58,740 bases of DNA from Pseudobutyrivibrio sp. (GCF_015057185.1 NZ_SVEV01000024.1:1-58740), one strand, 5' to 3'; positions 28,695-36,642 are shown, counted from the first letter of the stretch. Numbers and translations are program-made. Notes: generated from the sequence alone by a model not told the origin.

Positions 28695-29441
28695 CTACTT
28701 AATCACATCAAAATTGATAACCTCAGCATCGCCCATTTGGTCAAACATAGAATTTACCATGGATTCTGCTTCTACGACCTCAGAGCCATCTGAGTAATCA
28801 TCAATTCTATCATACTCATAATTACCCGTTCCTTCTGAATCGTACTCTACTGCTCCTCTTTCCACCATTAGCAACTGATTATCAACTATGAGATATTTGG
28901 CAACCCAGTGGTTTGAAGCTGACATGAGTTTTCCATCACTTGTAATTGCAAGAGGATAAGCTGTGCCACCCGAGCAAACCTTTCCTATCTCAGTTGGCAC
29001 TCCATCCACATAAACAAAAATCGTACCATCGATGGCTGCCATATTTCCATCCATGTTGTCATAAGCCCCTGAGCAAACAATTAATGCATCTGCATCTCCA
29101 ATTGTCACATTGGCATAACCCATACCAGGCTCAAGCTTTTGATCAACAATCTGGGTAAACGTATCACAACCACTTATATCAATATCAGGTGCAGCATCCT
29201 CCGCATACGAAAAAATTGCTGTCTCAGAATCCTCTTCTTGAAGCACCTGATCCAAGTTTACATCTGAATTCTCATTATCATCCACCTGCACCTCTTCCTG
29301 AGAATCCTCTACATCCTCTGTTGCGACATTATCCTCAGCTTCATCACTTTCAGACTCAGTTTGTCCACATCCTACTGCACCAAAAGCTAATAATCCTGCA
29401 ATAGCAAGTGAACCAAAGCTCTTAACCACTTTGTTATTCAT
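28695..29441 (-). CDS. Lipoprotein, unknown function
   Basis: 248 aa from the ATG at 29441, which has GGAGGAAG upstream. Signal peptide of lipoprotein type: basic MNNKVVK, hydrophobic core, and AVGC with the lipid-bearing Cys at 25. Residues 26-85 are a very acidic, disordered linker (Glu, Asp, Ser-rich), then a folded domain of about 160 residues. Not recognised; no enzyme motif seen. Anchored on the outer face of the membrane. Expressed from its own region, convergent with birA. Confidence 0.75.
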   Translation of the reverse strand: MNNKVVKSFGSLAIAGLLAFGAVGCGQTESESDEAEDNVATEDVEDSQEEVQVDDNENSDVNLDQVLQEEDSETAIFSYAEDAAPDIDISGCDTFTQIVDQKLEPGMGYANVTIGDADALIVCSGAYDNMDGNMAAIDGTIFVYVDGVPTEIGKVCSGGTAYPLAITSDGKLMSASNHWVAKYLIVDNQLLMVERGAVEYDSEGTGNYEYDRIDDYSDGSEVVEAESMVNSMFDQMGDAEVINFDVIK

Positions 29442-29540
29442 TTTCTTCTTCCTCCCCAAGATAATATAATTATACACATAGACATTATAATTATTTTGCT
29501 ATTTAATATACAACTGTGGTCACAGTTTTTTCAGAATCAA

Positions 29541-29566
29541 AAATAGCCTGAGCTTTGCCAGGCTAT
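29541..29566 (-). terminator. Rho-independent terminator after the PD-(D/E)XK gene
   Basis: 8-bp stem ATAGCCTG (29543-29550) with CAGGCTAT (29559-29566), followed on the minus strand by TTTTTGA. Confidence 0.8.
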
Positions 29567-29608
29567 AAGTTGTATTTAAATAAAAAAGTTAGAAAACTCA
29601 TCCCTACT

Positions 29609-30406
29609 TCATAGCAAATATTCTTCAATTATGCGCTTAATATCTCTAGGATTCAAAGGATTCTTCGAGGACTCAAATGACATTATCATATTTTTACCAG
29701 TAATATATCCATTTTCCTGATAGAGATTAATTTTACTTATATTCTTATTAGCATACATTTCATTGTCCATCATTCCAAAGTGTTCCCAAATCATTTCTTT
29801 ACGAACCCTCACATTCAAACAATGTAGATCAGGTCTAATCTTTCCAACGCCCTTAAGTGTAATTGGTTTTTCATACTTATACGGAACCTCATATTGCTCT
29901 AACATATTAACAATAATCAATTCTGATTTTGATCTAACCCTTGTTCCATTATTTGAATAGAATTTGATTTCATCAGAAATAGGCATAGACTCATAATCAT
30001 CATCCAACCAATTTTCAATAAACATTTCGTCTGTTTCTATGATTGGTGTAACCAAGCGCTTTCTTCCTTCGGACATTTTATCGTAAATATCTTTAATGTC
30101 ATTTACATGATACCTTTTAATAAATGATTCTAGCTTACGCTGTAGCATATATAATTCTTTATTAATTTTTAATTCATACTCTTTTTGTGCTAAGGCTTTT
30201 AATGATTTAATCTCGCTTGTTTTCACATATTTTCCGTTTGGAAAGTTCTCATCTACTAAATAATATTGGTAATATCCATTACGCTTACCCAGCCTTATTC
30301 TTTTTTCTGGAACATCCTTTAATTTCATCAAATTCTTGTTTGAAATCAAAATCAATTTATTCAGTTCATTTAACTGTTTTTCTAATAATTTATTGTAATT
30401 CTCCAT
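29609..30406 (-). CDS. Solo PD-(D/E)XK nuclease-like protein
   Basis: 265 aa. Residues 1-110 are Lys/Glu-rich and largely helical. Residues 155-265 look like a restriction-endonuclease-like fold: SKSE with Glu162, IRPDLH with Asp193, then MIWEHFG with Glu208 and His209, and a later Lys-rich helix. This pattern is found as a C-terminal domain of some UvrD-like helicases and as stand-alone proteins in Firmicutes. No methylase or helicase partner is next to it. AGGAG precedes the start. The 64-bp-period repeat array lies directly upstream of its start. Confidence 0.7.
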   Translation of the reverse strand: MENYNKLLEKQLNELNKLILISNKNLMKLKDVPEKRIRLGKRNGYYQYYLVDENFPNGKYVKTSEIKSLKALAQKEYELKINKELYMLQRKLESFIKRYHVNDIKDIYDKMSEGRKRLVTPIIETDEMFIENWLDDDYESMPISDEIKFYSNNGTRVRSKSELIIVNMLEQYEVPYKYEKPITLKGVGKIRPDLHCLNVRVRKEMIWEHFGMMDNEMYANKNISKINLYQENGYITGKNMIMSFESSKNPLNPRDIKRIIEEYLL

Positions 30407-30485
30407 AACTGTACTCCTAACTGCAAGTCCATAAATACATATAATTGTAATATATGTACTAATCTTTTGATTCTACCTCAGTCAC

Positions 30486-30714
30486 TGCACTTATTTTTAC
30501 AAGTCTGTCCCCAGTAAGTGTATTTTTCACCATTGTCATAGCCTATTTATGCACTCACTTTATATTAAGTAAACAATATGAGTGCACATTATCAATTAAA
30601 TAAGCCCAAAGAATACACTTATTTTCCAACAAACAGTAAAACTAAGTGCACTGACCCATATATTCAAACATAATCCATACACTTATTTTCCCCCACACAA
30701 CTAGAATAAGTGCA
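30486..30714. repeat. Four-unit array of inverted repeats with an exact 64-bp period
   Basis: Left half-sites TRCACTT (TGCACTC in unit 2) begin at 30486, 30550, 30614 and 30678; right half-sites AAGTGYA (GAGTGCA in unit 2) end at 30522, 30586, 30650 and 30714. Each unit is a 37-bp inverted repeat followed by a 27-bp linker; interiors differ. Unit 2 changes both arms together (CTCA with TGAG instead of CTTA with TAAG). A decayed fifth unit may lie at 30422-30458. The rest of the 428-bp gene-free stretch 30407-30834 shows no gene. Confidence 0.9.
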
Positions 30715-30835
30715 GTTCCACCATAAAAAGGGATTCTTGCAACAGAAATAAGAATTGTCGCTTAGAATAATAAATTTTTAGAATTGAAAAACGCCTACGA
30801 AAGATAAGATAACAACAAAACATCCTCATGTCAAC

Positions 30836-30861
30836 AAAAAAGAAGAGCCTATGCTCTTCTT
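30836..30861 (-). terminator. Rho-independent terminator of the microcompartment operon
   Basis: 9-bp stem (30840-30848 with 30853-30861), CTAT loop, followed on the minus strand by TTTTTT. It lies 10 nt after the stop of the small basic protein gene. No other T-tailed terminator was found between it and the operon promoter. Confidence 0.9.
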
Positions 30862-30871
30862 TTACAAAAAA

Positions 30872-31120
30872 CTACATTAAAAATATTGGTAATTCACTGC
30901 CTACACCATAGTGAATATCAGAAGTGCTATTGCTGACAGGCCTTGCCTCCTCTGTCTTCTTAATAGAAGACTTCTTAGTATCAGGCTTCACCGTAGCCTT
31001 AGCTGGAGCCTTCTTAGTGTCCGGATTCACCGTAGCCTTAGCTGGAGCCTTCTTAGTGGTTGGAGCCTTCTTGGCAGTTGCATCTGCCGCTCTTTTTATA
31101 CTACCTTTTCCTACTGACAT
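30872..31120 (-). CDS. Small basic repeat protein paired with ParA
   Basis: 82 aa, not a recognised family. N-terminus MSVGKGSIKRAADAT, then a Lys/Ala/Pro-rich, disordered, histone H1-like region with two 13-residue repeats (KKAPAKATVxPDT, encoded by 39-bp DNA repeats at 30971-31009 and 31010-31048), and a non-basic C-terminal tail ending in GVGSELPIFLM. Its start lies inside the end of parA (10-nt overlap, own GGGAGG site), so the two are probably made together. It could bind DNA through the basic part and a partner through the tail; it is in the position of a ParB or McdB partner. Function is inferred only. Confidence 0.75.
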   Translation of the reverse strand: MSVGKGSIKRAADATAKKAPTTKKAPAKATVNPDTKKAPAKATVKPDTKKSSIKKTEEARPVSNSTSDIHYGVGSELPIFLM

Positions 31121-31896
31121 AATTCTAATACCTCCCGTGACATTTCTAAATACTCAAGGGCGGATCTGGCATTTTTCTTATATGCCAAAATAGGCTTGGA
31201 ATCATCCTGGGCCCACTCAACCTCCCTATCAATTCGTATAACCGTTTTAAAAACAGGAACATCTGCCTCCGCTAAAGTTTCTGACGTTTGCTTAAAATAA
31301 TTTTTACGCATGTCAACTTTGGTAATGGCAATTCCTAAAAGCTTAAGTTTGTGATTAGTTCTCCCTGCGTTATCCACAAACTCCAACATATTTGCCAGTC
31401 CAAACAACCCCCAAGGAGAGGCTTCAACTGGGACAATAACATTATCCGCTGCTGCAAGAATATTATTAACCCATCCACCAAGTGTAGGTGGTGCATCAAT
31501 TAGAATAAAATCATATTTACCTGATTTTTTCACCTTCGCCAAACAATCCTTTAAAATAGTCTGACTGCCATCCATTGAATAGAGCTTGTATTCTATCTCG
31601 CTCATCAAGGTTGATGATGGTATTAAATCTAGCCCCGGATAATCGGTATTTTGAATGTAATCCTTTAAATCATCCTGTTTTAGTATAGCAGTGTATAAAT
31701 TATGACCACCGGTAGCAAAGCTCAAAACCTGGTCCTCATCAAAATATGAAAGGGATAAATTCATTTGCATATCCCCATCAATCAAAAGTACCTTTTTACC
31801 CATAGACCACAAGCTATAACCTACATTTGCACAGCTTGTAGTTTTCCCAGAGCCGCCTTTGTTGTTTGCAAAAGCAATTGTAATTGTCTTCCCCAT
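31111..31896 (-). CDS. ParA/MinD-type ATPase (McdA-like candidate)
   Basis: 261 aa. Deviant Walker A KGGSGKTT with signature Lys13, switch DGDMQMNLS, Walker B-like FILIDAPP, typical of ParA-type cargo-positioning ATPases that use nucleoid DNA as a track. There is no N-terminal HTH. It starts 21 nt after the DeoR stop with AGGGGAAG as ribosome site and no terminator between, so it belongs to the microcompartment operon. A canonical parB is not adjacent; a small basic protein follows. Possible roles are microcompartment distribution or a chromosomal partition function. Confidence 0.85.
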   Translation of the reverse strand: MGKTITIAFANNKGGSGKTTSCANVGYSLWSMGKKVLLIDGDMQMNLSLSYFDEDQVLSFATGGHNLYTAILKQDDLKDYIQNTDYPGLDLIPSSTLMSEIEYKLYSMDGSQTILKDCLAKVKKSGKYDFILIDAPPTLGGWVNNILAAADNVIVPVEASPWGLFGLANMLEFVDNAGRTNHKLKLLGIAITKVDMRKNYFKQTSETLAEADVPVFKTVIRIDREVEWAQDDSKPILAYKKNARSALEYLEMSREVLELCQ

Positions 31897-31917
31897 TATT
31901 CTTCCCCTAGAACAAAT

Positions 31918-32688
31918 CTATTCTGCATATAGACAAGGGATTCCCTTTGCCTCAAAAAATGATAACCAATCCTCTGATGGCTTTATATCTGTGACAATCA
32001 TATCCACATCAGTGATTCCACTAATCTGAGAAAAAGCAACCTTATTAAACTTTGTATGGTCAACTGCCAATATCACCTGGGTTGCTGACTTGATCATTTC
32101 CTGCTTAACCTGAGAAAACAGCTCATTAGCATCGGTTATGCCTCTTTCAATATCAAGTCCCTTGCAGCTTAAAATCACCTTGTCTGCATGGTAGGAATTG
32201 ATAGAGCCAATACATTTTGGTCCAACCAAAGCTAAATAATTTGAAACAAGGGCACCTCCAGTGGAAAGCACCTGCCATTCATCATTATCAGAAAGCTCAA
32301 GCAATACTTCTACAGAATTAGTTATTACTGTTAAATGCTTTTTGCCTTCACATGCCTTGATTACAGATACACCCGTAGAGCTAGGATCAATGAAAATGTG
32401 ATCTCCATCATTTATGTATTCACTGACAATCTTTGCAATTTTCCTTTTGCCCTCCATATTGCTACGCTGTCTAAGCAAAAAAGGCATATCATTTTCATTG
32501 CTCTCATTTAAAATAGCTCCTCCATAACTCTTTATGGCGAAGCCTTCCTTTTCAAGCTTTTCAAGGTCACGACGAATGGTTTCCTCTGACACAGAAAACT
32601 CTGCTGCCAGTTCGGAAACCACCACCTTTTTATCCTTGTTAAGTTTTTCAAGTATTAAATTCTTTCGTTCTATTGCAAGCGCTGCCAT
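31918..32688 (-). CDS. DeoR-family transcriptional regulator
   Basis: 256 aa. N-terminal HTH (VVSELAAEFSVSEETIRRDLEKLEKEGFAI split here as the usual DeoR helix pair, residues about 22-50) and a C-terminal sugar-phosphate-sensing DeoR domain (about 75-240). Its AGGAG site overlaps the stop of the BMC-T gene. Being near the end of the operon, it likely senses a fucose or rhamnose intermediate and controls the operon, including itself. Direct repeats near the operon promoter are candidate binding sites. Confidence 0.9.
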   Translation of the reverse strand: MAALAIERKNLILEKLNKDKKVVVSELAAEFSVSEETIRRDLEKLEKEGFAIKSYGGAILNESNENDMPFLLRQRSNMEGKRKIAKIVSEYINDGDHIFIDPSSTGVSVIKACEGKKHLTVITNSVEVLLELSDNDEWQVLSTGGALVSNYLALVGPKCIGSINSYHADKVILSCKGLDIERGITDANELFSQVKQEMIKSATQVILAVDHTKFNKVAFSQISGITDVDMIVTDIKPSEDWLSFFEAKGIPCLYAE

Positions 32689-32697
32689 GAAAATCTC

Positions 32698-33246
32698 CTA
32701 TATAAAAGTTCTAACTATTTGAGGATCTGGTCTAGCAATTACTGAAGAATCTAGGAACATACCACCATCTCCTGCGCTCATTTTAGCCTTTTCTATAGCT
32801 GCTTCGCAAGCAGCAACTTCACCGGTTATAAGCATATATGATTTACCGCACATTCCCTTTGCGATTCTAAGTTCCATTAATGTAACCTCTGCAGTTTTTG
32901 CTGCCACATCGGCAGCCACTATTATAGCAGATGCATCATAGGTCTCAAGAACTCCAAGAGCGTTTACCCCATCAATTTCAGCACTACCATATATTGCTGC
33001 AAATATGGACTCATCAGGGTTTCCAAGCACAAAGCTATCAATGTATTCGTCTGACCTTGTTGCAATACCTGCCTCAACTGCAGCCTTTACAGCAGAAAGC
33101 TCGCCAGTAATCAAAGCAATATATTTACCTGGGCAAACCACCTGCGCCTCAAGTATTTCTACATCCGCTGCCTTTGCCATCTGATCTGCCGCTGTAAGTC
33201 CAGCTGAAACAGTTTTAAATTCTATCATTCCTATAGCTTTTGCCAT
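32698..33246 (-). CDS. pduT: Tandem-domain shell protein, PduT type
   Basis: 182 aa with two BMC domains (about 3-85 and 96-180). It forms a trimeric pseudohexamer in the shell. Cys38 in VVCPGKYI is at the position of the PduT cysteine that binds a [4Fe-4S] cluster at the trimer pore. With PduS directly upstream, it could carry electrons through the shell. 4-nt gap to pduS. Confidence 0.92.
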   Translation of the reverse strand: MAKAIGMIEFKTVSAGLTAADQMAKAADVEILEAQVVCPGKYIALITGELSAVKAAVEAGIATRSDEYIDSFVLGNPDESIFAAIYGSAEIDGVNALGVLETYDASAIIVAADVAAKTAEVTLMELRIAKGMCGKSYMLITGEVAACEAAIEKAKMSAGDGGMFLDSSVIARPDPQIVRTFI

Positions 33247-33250
33247 TTTA

Positions 33251-34588
33251 TTACCTCTTGTTTATAGTAATATAATTTTCTGTCACTTCTGTAATCTCAC
33301 CCTCAATTGAAGAATGAATATTAACTGATAATCCATCGGCTGCCTTAGCAATAACGGTGTCAGCCTTTACATAGTCTCCGACTGCTACAATAGGAATTGC
33401 TGGTGCTCCAATGTGCTGTGACAGCTTTATTCTGACCTTATCTGCATACTGCAAAGTATTGTCTATCGGTGCTGGCTTGTTGTATTTATGAACTCCAAGT
33501 CGCATTTCCAGTCTATTTTCAGGAACCTTGCGATATTCTCTTGATGGTAAGACTTCTTTTGCAATAACCTCTGGAGCCTTCACACCAGCTTTTCTAAGTC
33601 CCGCCTTGTATGCAGCCATCATACTTCTAGGCTGCAAACCCTGTGGGCAAGAATATAACTCGCACACTCCGCAGGATGAGCAAAACATTGTATTAAGAAA
33701 TGGCTCAACACTTTGAAAATCCTTGTTGGCTGCAAATCTCATAAACAAATGTGGCTCAATCGGATGACCTAAATTATGTCTTGGACAAAGGTCTGTACAT
33801 GTCTGACACTGACAACATGCCGATGCTGCCCTTGCCAGGCTAACCTTAAAATTCTGATTCTTTTTTTGAACCAGTGAATGATTTTTATCGAGTACTATGA
33901 TTGCATTTGTTGTTTTTGTAACTGGAGCCAATTCTGATGAAAATGAACCCATCATAGGTCCACCAATAAGATAAACCGGATTCTTGCAAGTAACTGAACC
34001 TGCAAGTGCTACCACATCCTTAATTGACATTCCTATTGGTACCTTTACGGTAACTGGATTTTCTACCTCACCTACAACAGATACATATTTGCTACTGGTA
34101 GGCTCACCAAGAAAAATAGCTTTATAGGCATTATATAAGGTTTCTACGTTAAAAACCGCAACACCCTGCTCAATAGGAAGTCCTCCTGGACGAACCTGCC
34201 TTCCAGTAGCTTCATAAATTGTAACAACCTCATCTCCCATTGGGTATGAGCTAATTAATTTATGTACCCTCATTTTACAAGGCAAATCAGTTGCCTCACT
34301 GAGATGATATTCTACTGCCTCTACCGTACTTTCGTATTCACCCTTAATTGCAAATACAACCTCATCAGCCCCTACCGTATTTGCGATAGTAGCTACAGCC
34401 TTAATGATTACCTCAGCATAGTCTCTCAGCAGTTGTCTGTGAAGCTTTAATAATGGTTCGCACTCAGCGCAGTTAACAACGATGACCTGTATCTTATCTG
34501 TGAGCTTACCATAGGTGGGAAAACCAGCTCCACCGGCTCCAACTATTCCATTTTCTCTAAATAATTTTTTTAGCTCTTCAACATCCAT
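33251..34588 (-). CDS. pduS: PduS-like flavin/Fe-S electron-transfer protein
   Basis: 445 aa, RnfC-related. N-terminal glycine-rich VGAGGAGFPTYGKL and the NCAECEP motif (flavin/NADH region), a SLBB-like domain, and two Fe-S motifs: CxxCxxCxxxCP near 265 (CCQCQTCTDLCP) and CxxCxxCxxxxCP near 312 (CSSCGVCELYSCP). In B12-dependent Pdu organelles PduS reduces cobalamin. Here the dehydratase is a glycyl radical enzyme, so another electron role is likely. It begins 1 nt overlapping the shell pentamer gene. Confidence 0.92.
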   Translation of the reverse strand: MDVEELKKLFRENGIVGAGGAGFPTYGKLTDKIQVIVVNCAECEPLLKLHRQLLRDYAEVIIKAVATIANTVGADEVVFAIKGEYESTVEAVEYHLSEATDLPCKMRVHKLISSYPMGDEVVTIYEATGRQVRPGGLPIEQGVAVFNVETLYNAYKAIFLGEPTSSKYVSVVGEVENPVTVKVPIGMSIKDVVALAGSVTCKNPVYLIGGPMMGSFSSELAPVTKTTNAIIVLDKNHSLVQKKNQNFKVSLARAASACCQCQTCTDLCPRHNLGHPIEPHLFMRFAANKDFQSVEPFLNTMFCSSCGVCELYSCPQGLQPRSMMAAYKAGLRKAGVKAPEVIAKEVLPSREYRKVPENRLEMRLGVHKYNKPAPIDNTLQYADKVRIKLSQHIGAPAIPIVAVGDYVKADTVIAKAADGLSVNIHSSIEGEITEVTENYITINKR

Positions 34589-34854
34589 TATTTAAGCTTC
34601 CCTACGTCATCAATTATTCCAACGATTGCTGCATCTACTGGTGAATCTGGTCCTTGTGCTCCTACTCTAGCACTTGATCCAGTTGTAACAAGAACATATT
34701 CACCAACTCCAGCACCAATATTGTCAACGGCTACTATTTTTTCGCCACCATTTCTCATTCCTGAAAGAGGCTCAACAACCATAAATTTATTTCCTACAAG
34801 GGATTCCATTTTTCTGGTAGATACTACACTACCTGTAACCTGTGCAATTATCAT
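34588..34854 (-). CDS. pduN: Pentameric shell vertex protein (EutN/CcmL, PduN type)
   Basis: 88 aa, single BMC-P domain that caps vertices of the polyhedral shell. Begins MIIAQVTGSVVSTRKMESLVG, then VAVDNIGAGVGEYVLVTTGSSAR, the usual family pattern. It is the only BMC-P gene in the operon. Confidence 0.94.
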   Translation of the reverse strand: MIIAQVTGSVVSTRKMESLVGNKFMVVEPLSGMRNGGEKIVAVDNIGAGVGEYVLVTTGSSARVGAQGPDSPVDAAIVGIIDDVGKLK

Positions 34855-34864
34855 GGCCTACCTC

Positions 34865-35506
34865 CTATTTTATAATCATTACTTTATTGTTTGGACCAAT
34901 GCCAGAAGCATTAGCCTCATCTGTATCTATATGCATCTCCAATGTAAAGCTCTTGTCGACGCGGATTTTAACCTTGTTAAAAATGGTTCCTCGTTCGTTA
35001 TCAACCTTTACACTGACGTAATCTCCGTCTTTAACCTGTGCTTTTGCTGCATCCTCAGGAGACATATGAATATGTCTTGCTGCAACGATGCAACCCTCCT
35101 TTAAATAAATCGCTCCTTTAGGTCCAACAATAGCTATTGGCGCAGAACCAGCAGTATCTCCAGATTCCCTAACTGGAACAGTTATTCCTAGTTTTCTAGC
35201 GTCAGTTACGCTTATCTCTACCTGATTTGCTTTTCTTGTTGGTCCAAGAACTCTAACGTTCTCTATAGCTCTAAGTTTCAAGCCAACAATTGTAACACAT
35301 TCTTCACAGGCATACTGACCGCCCATCAATTCCTTTTTCTTAGTAAGCTGATGACCAGCCCCAAAAAGAGTCTCAACAGCTTCCTGTGTCAAATGAATAT
35401 GACGATTTGAAATGCCCACAGGTACCATAAAACCTGTATCCTGATATGTATTTCCCAATACTTTTATTACTGACCTAGTAATTAATTCGATATCTTTTGT
35501 TTCCAT
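34865..35506 (-). CDS. pduL: PduL phosphate propanoyltransferase
   Basis: Converts propionyl-CoA and phosphate to propionyl-phosphate and CoA inside the organelle, recycling CoA for PduP. 213 aa. Zinc ligands in two HxH pairs: His36/His38 (SNRHIHL) and His145/His147 (ARHIHM). Residues 1-18 form a short amphipathic helix (DIELITRSVIKVL), a likely encapsulation peptide. Its leader carries a strong GC hairpin at 35524-35547. Confidence 0.94.
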   Translation of the reverse strand: METKDIELITRSVIKVLGNTYQDTGFMVPVGISNRHIHLTQEAVETLFGAGHQLTKKKELMGGQYACEECVTIVGLKLRAIENVRVLGPTRKANQVEISVTDARKLGITVPVRESGDTAGSAPIAIVGPKGAIYLKEGCIVAARHIHMSPEDAAKAQVKDGDYVSVKVDNERGTIFNKVKIRVDKSFTLEMHIDTDEANASGIGPNNKVMIIK

Positions 35507-35523
35507 CTTCTTCTCCAGTAATC

Positions 35524-35547
35524 TCTGGGCCCAAGGGAGGGCCCAGA
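35524..35547 (-). other. Strong GC hairpin between BMC-H and pduL
   Basis: Perfect 9-bp stem TCTGGGCCC with GGGCCCAGA and a 6-nt loop. No T run, so it is more likely an mRNA processing or stability element downstream of the shell gene than a terminator. Confidence 0.7.
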
Positions 35548-35588
35548 TTAATGATTAAAAGTTTACGTAAAGTTTTAATACCCAGATG

Positions 35589-35867
35589 TTATTTGATTAC
35601 TGGTAAAATTGCTTCTACATCTGTGTGTGGTCTTGGGATTACGTGTGAAGCAACAAGCTCACCAAGTCTCTCTGCATTTGCTGCACCAGCCTCTACTGAA
35701 GACTTAACAGCTCCTACATCACCACGTACCATAACTGTTACGAGACCAGAACCGATCTTCTCTGTTCCAACAAGTGTTACGTTGGCTGCCTTACACATTG
35801 TATCAGCTGCCTCGATTGCTGCTGTAAGACCTCTTGTCTCAACCATTCCTAATGCTTCCTGTGCCAT
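35589..35867 (-). CDS. BMC-H hexameric shell protein (PduA/PduJ type)
   Basis: 92 aa, one BMC domain. [18 protein letters not shown] start and a KIGSGLVTV pore motif, as in PduA, which suits small polar substrates such as 1,2-propanediol. Nearly identical to the BMC-H at 36361; the two probably form the bulk of the shell. AAGGAGG before the start. Confidence 0.95.
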   Translation of the reverse strand: MAQEALGMVETRGLTAAIEAADTMCKAANVTLVGTEKIGSGLVTVMVRGDVGAVKSSVEAGAANAERLGELVASHVIPRPHTDVEAILPVIK

Positions 35868-35895
35868 TTTGTTTACCTCCTTGAATATTTAAATA

Positions 35896-35962
35896 AAGCG
35901 GATTTCCGCTTATTCACTACGGGAAAGCTAGGCCCATGCAAATTGCCTTCGGCAATGGGCCT
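35896..35962 (-). other. Paired hairpins between two BMC-H genes
   Basis: AAGCGGA (35896-35902) with TCCGCTT (35905-35911), and AGGCCCAT (35930-35937) with ATGGGCCT (35955-35962) around a smaller TTGCC/GGCAA stem. They lie in the leader of the BMC-H at 35589 and may adjust its dose. Confidence 0.55.
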
Positions 35963-36007
35963 GCTGTGGCAAACAGGTTCTCCCCACAAGTGGGTCCCCC
36001 CTATTTG

Positions 36008-36352
36008 CTATACATCTAGTGGAATCCAATCTGCAATTGTCATACCATTTTGCTGCTTGCGACTAGCTGACAGCTCAACCATCTTTCTGGTTTCATCAGC
36101 AGGACTTGCAATGACTCCATTATTTGCCATAATTAGTCCCTCTCGCTTGCAGGCATCGCAGGCTGCTTCTACTGCAGCTTTACAATTGCTGACCGTTCCC
36201 TCAACAATAACTGTAACAAGTCTACCACCCAGTTTTCTCTCCCATGTAACAAGGCTAACATCAGCAGCCTTACACATAGCGTCAAGAGAATCAATAGCTG
36301 CGGTAACACCTGATACTTCAATTAATCCGTAAGAAGTTCCTTTGTTACTCAT
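36008..36352 (-). CDS. BMC-H shell protein with C-terminal extension
   Basis: 114 aa, one BMC domain followed by about 20 extra residues (SRKQQNGMTIADWIPLDV). The pore region reads KLGGRLVT in place of KIGSGLVT, so Gly-Ser-Gly becomes Gly-Gly-Arg, giving a charged pore. Probably a minor shell tile with its own transport or docking role. Follows the PduA-like gene at 36361 by 8 nt. Confidence 0.9.
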   Translation of the reverse strand: MSNKGTSYGLIEVSGVTAAIDSLDAMCKAADVSLVTWERKLGGRLVTVIVEGTVSNCKAAVEAACDACKREGLIMANNGVIASPADETRKMVELSASRKQQNGMTIADWIPLDV

Positions 36353-36360
36353 AAGCCATT

Positions 36361-36642
36361 CTACTTAGAAAATTTTGGAAGAATTTTCTCTACGTCTGTG
36401 TGTGGTCTTGGGATTACATGCTGAGCAACAAGCTCGCCAAGTCTTGAAGCAGATGTTGCACCAGCCTCAACTGAAGCCTTTACAGCTCCTACATCGCCAC
36501 GTACCATAACTGTTACAAGACCAGAACCGATTTTCTCTGTGCCTATGAGTGTAACCTCTGCAGACTTTGTCATTGCATCTGCAGCCTCGATTGCTGCTGT
36601 AAGTCCTCTTGTTTCTACCATTCCTAATGCTTCCTGTGCCAT
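36361..36642 (-). CDS. BMC-H hexameric shell protein (PduA/PduJ type)
   Basis: 93 aa from the ATG at 36642 (GGAGGAAA upstream); the frame is open from 36657. Same [10 protein letters not shown] opening and KIGSGLVTV pore as the paralogue at 35589, from which it differs at few residues, mainly at the C-terminus. A recent duplication. Confidence 0.95.
   Translation of the reverse strand: MAQEALGMVETRGLTAAIEAADAMTKSAEVTLIGTEKIGSGLVTVMVRGDVGAVKASVEAGATSASRLGELVAQHVIPRPHTDVEKILPKFSK

Noticed and set aside
29503-29530. Plus-strand terminator (ACTGTG/CACAGT then T run)
   Set aside because: Stem is short, and no plus-strand gene ends nearby: birA stops more than 800 bp earlier.
30486-30714. CRISPR array
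   Set aside because: Only the ends of each unit are conserved, the interiors differ, there are four units and no cas gene nearby.
30911-31193. Plus-strand open frames opposite the small basic protein
   Set aside because: They come from the 39-bp tandem repeat and Lys/Ala codon bias of the real minus-strand gene.
33251-34588. Evidence for a B12-dependent diol dehydratase from pduS
   Set aside because: No pduCDE, pduGH, pduO or cobalamin riboswitch seen; the dehydratase here is a glycyl radical enzyme.
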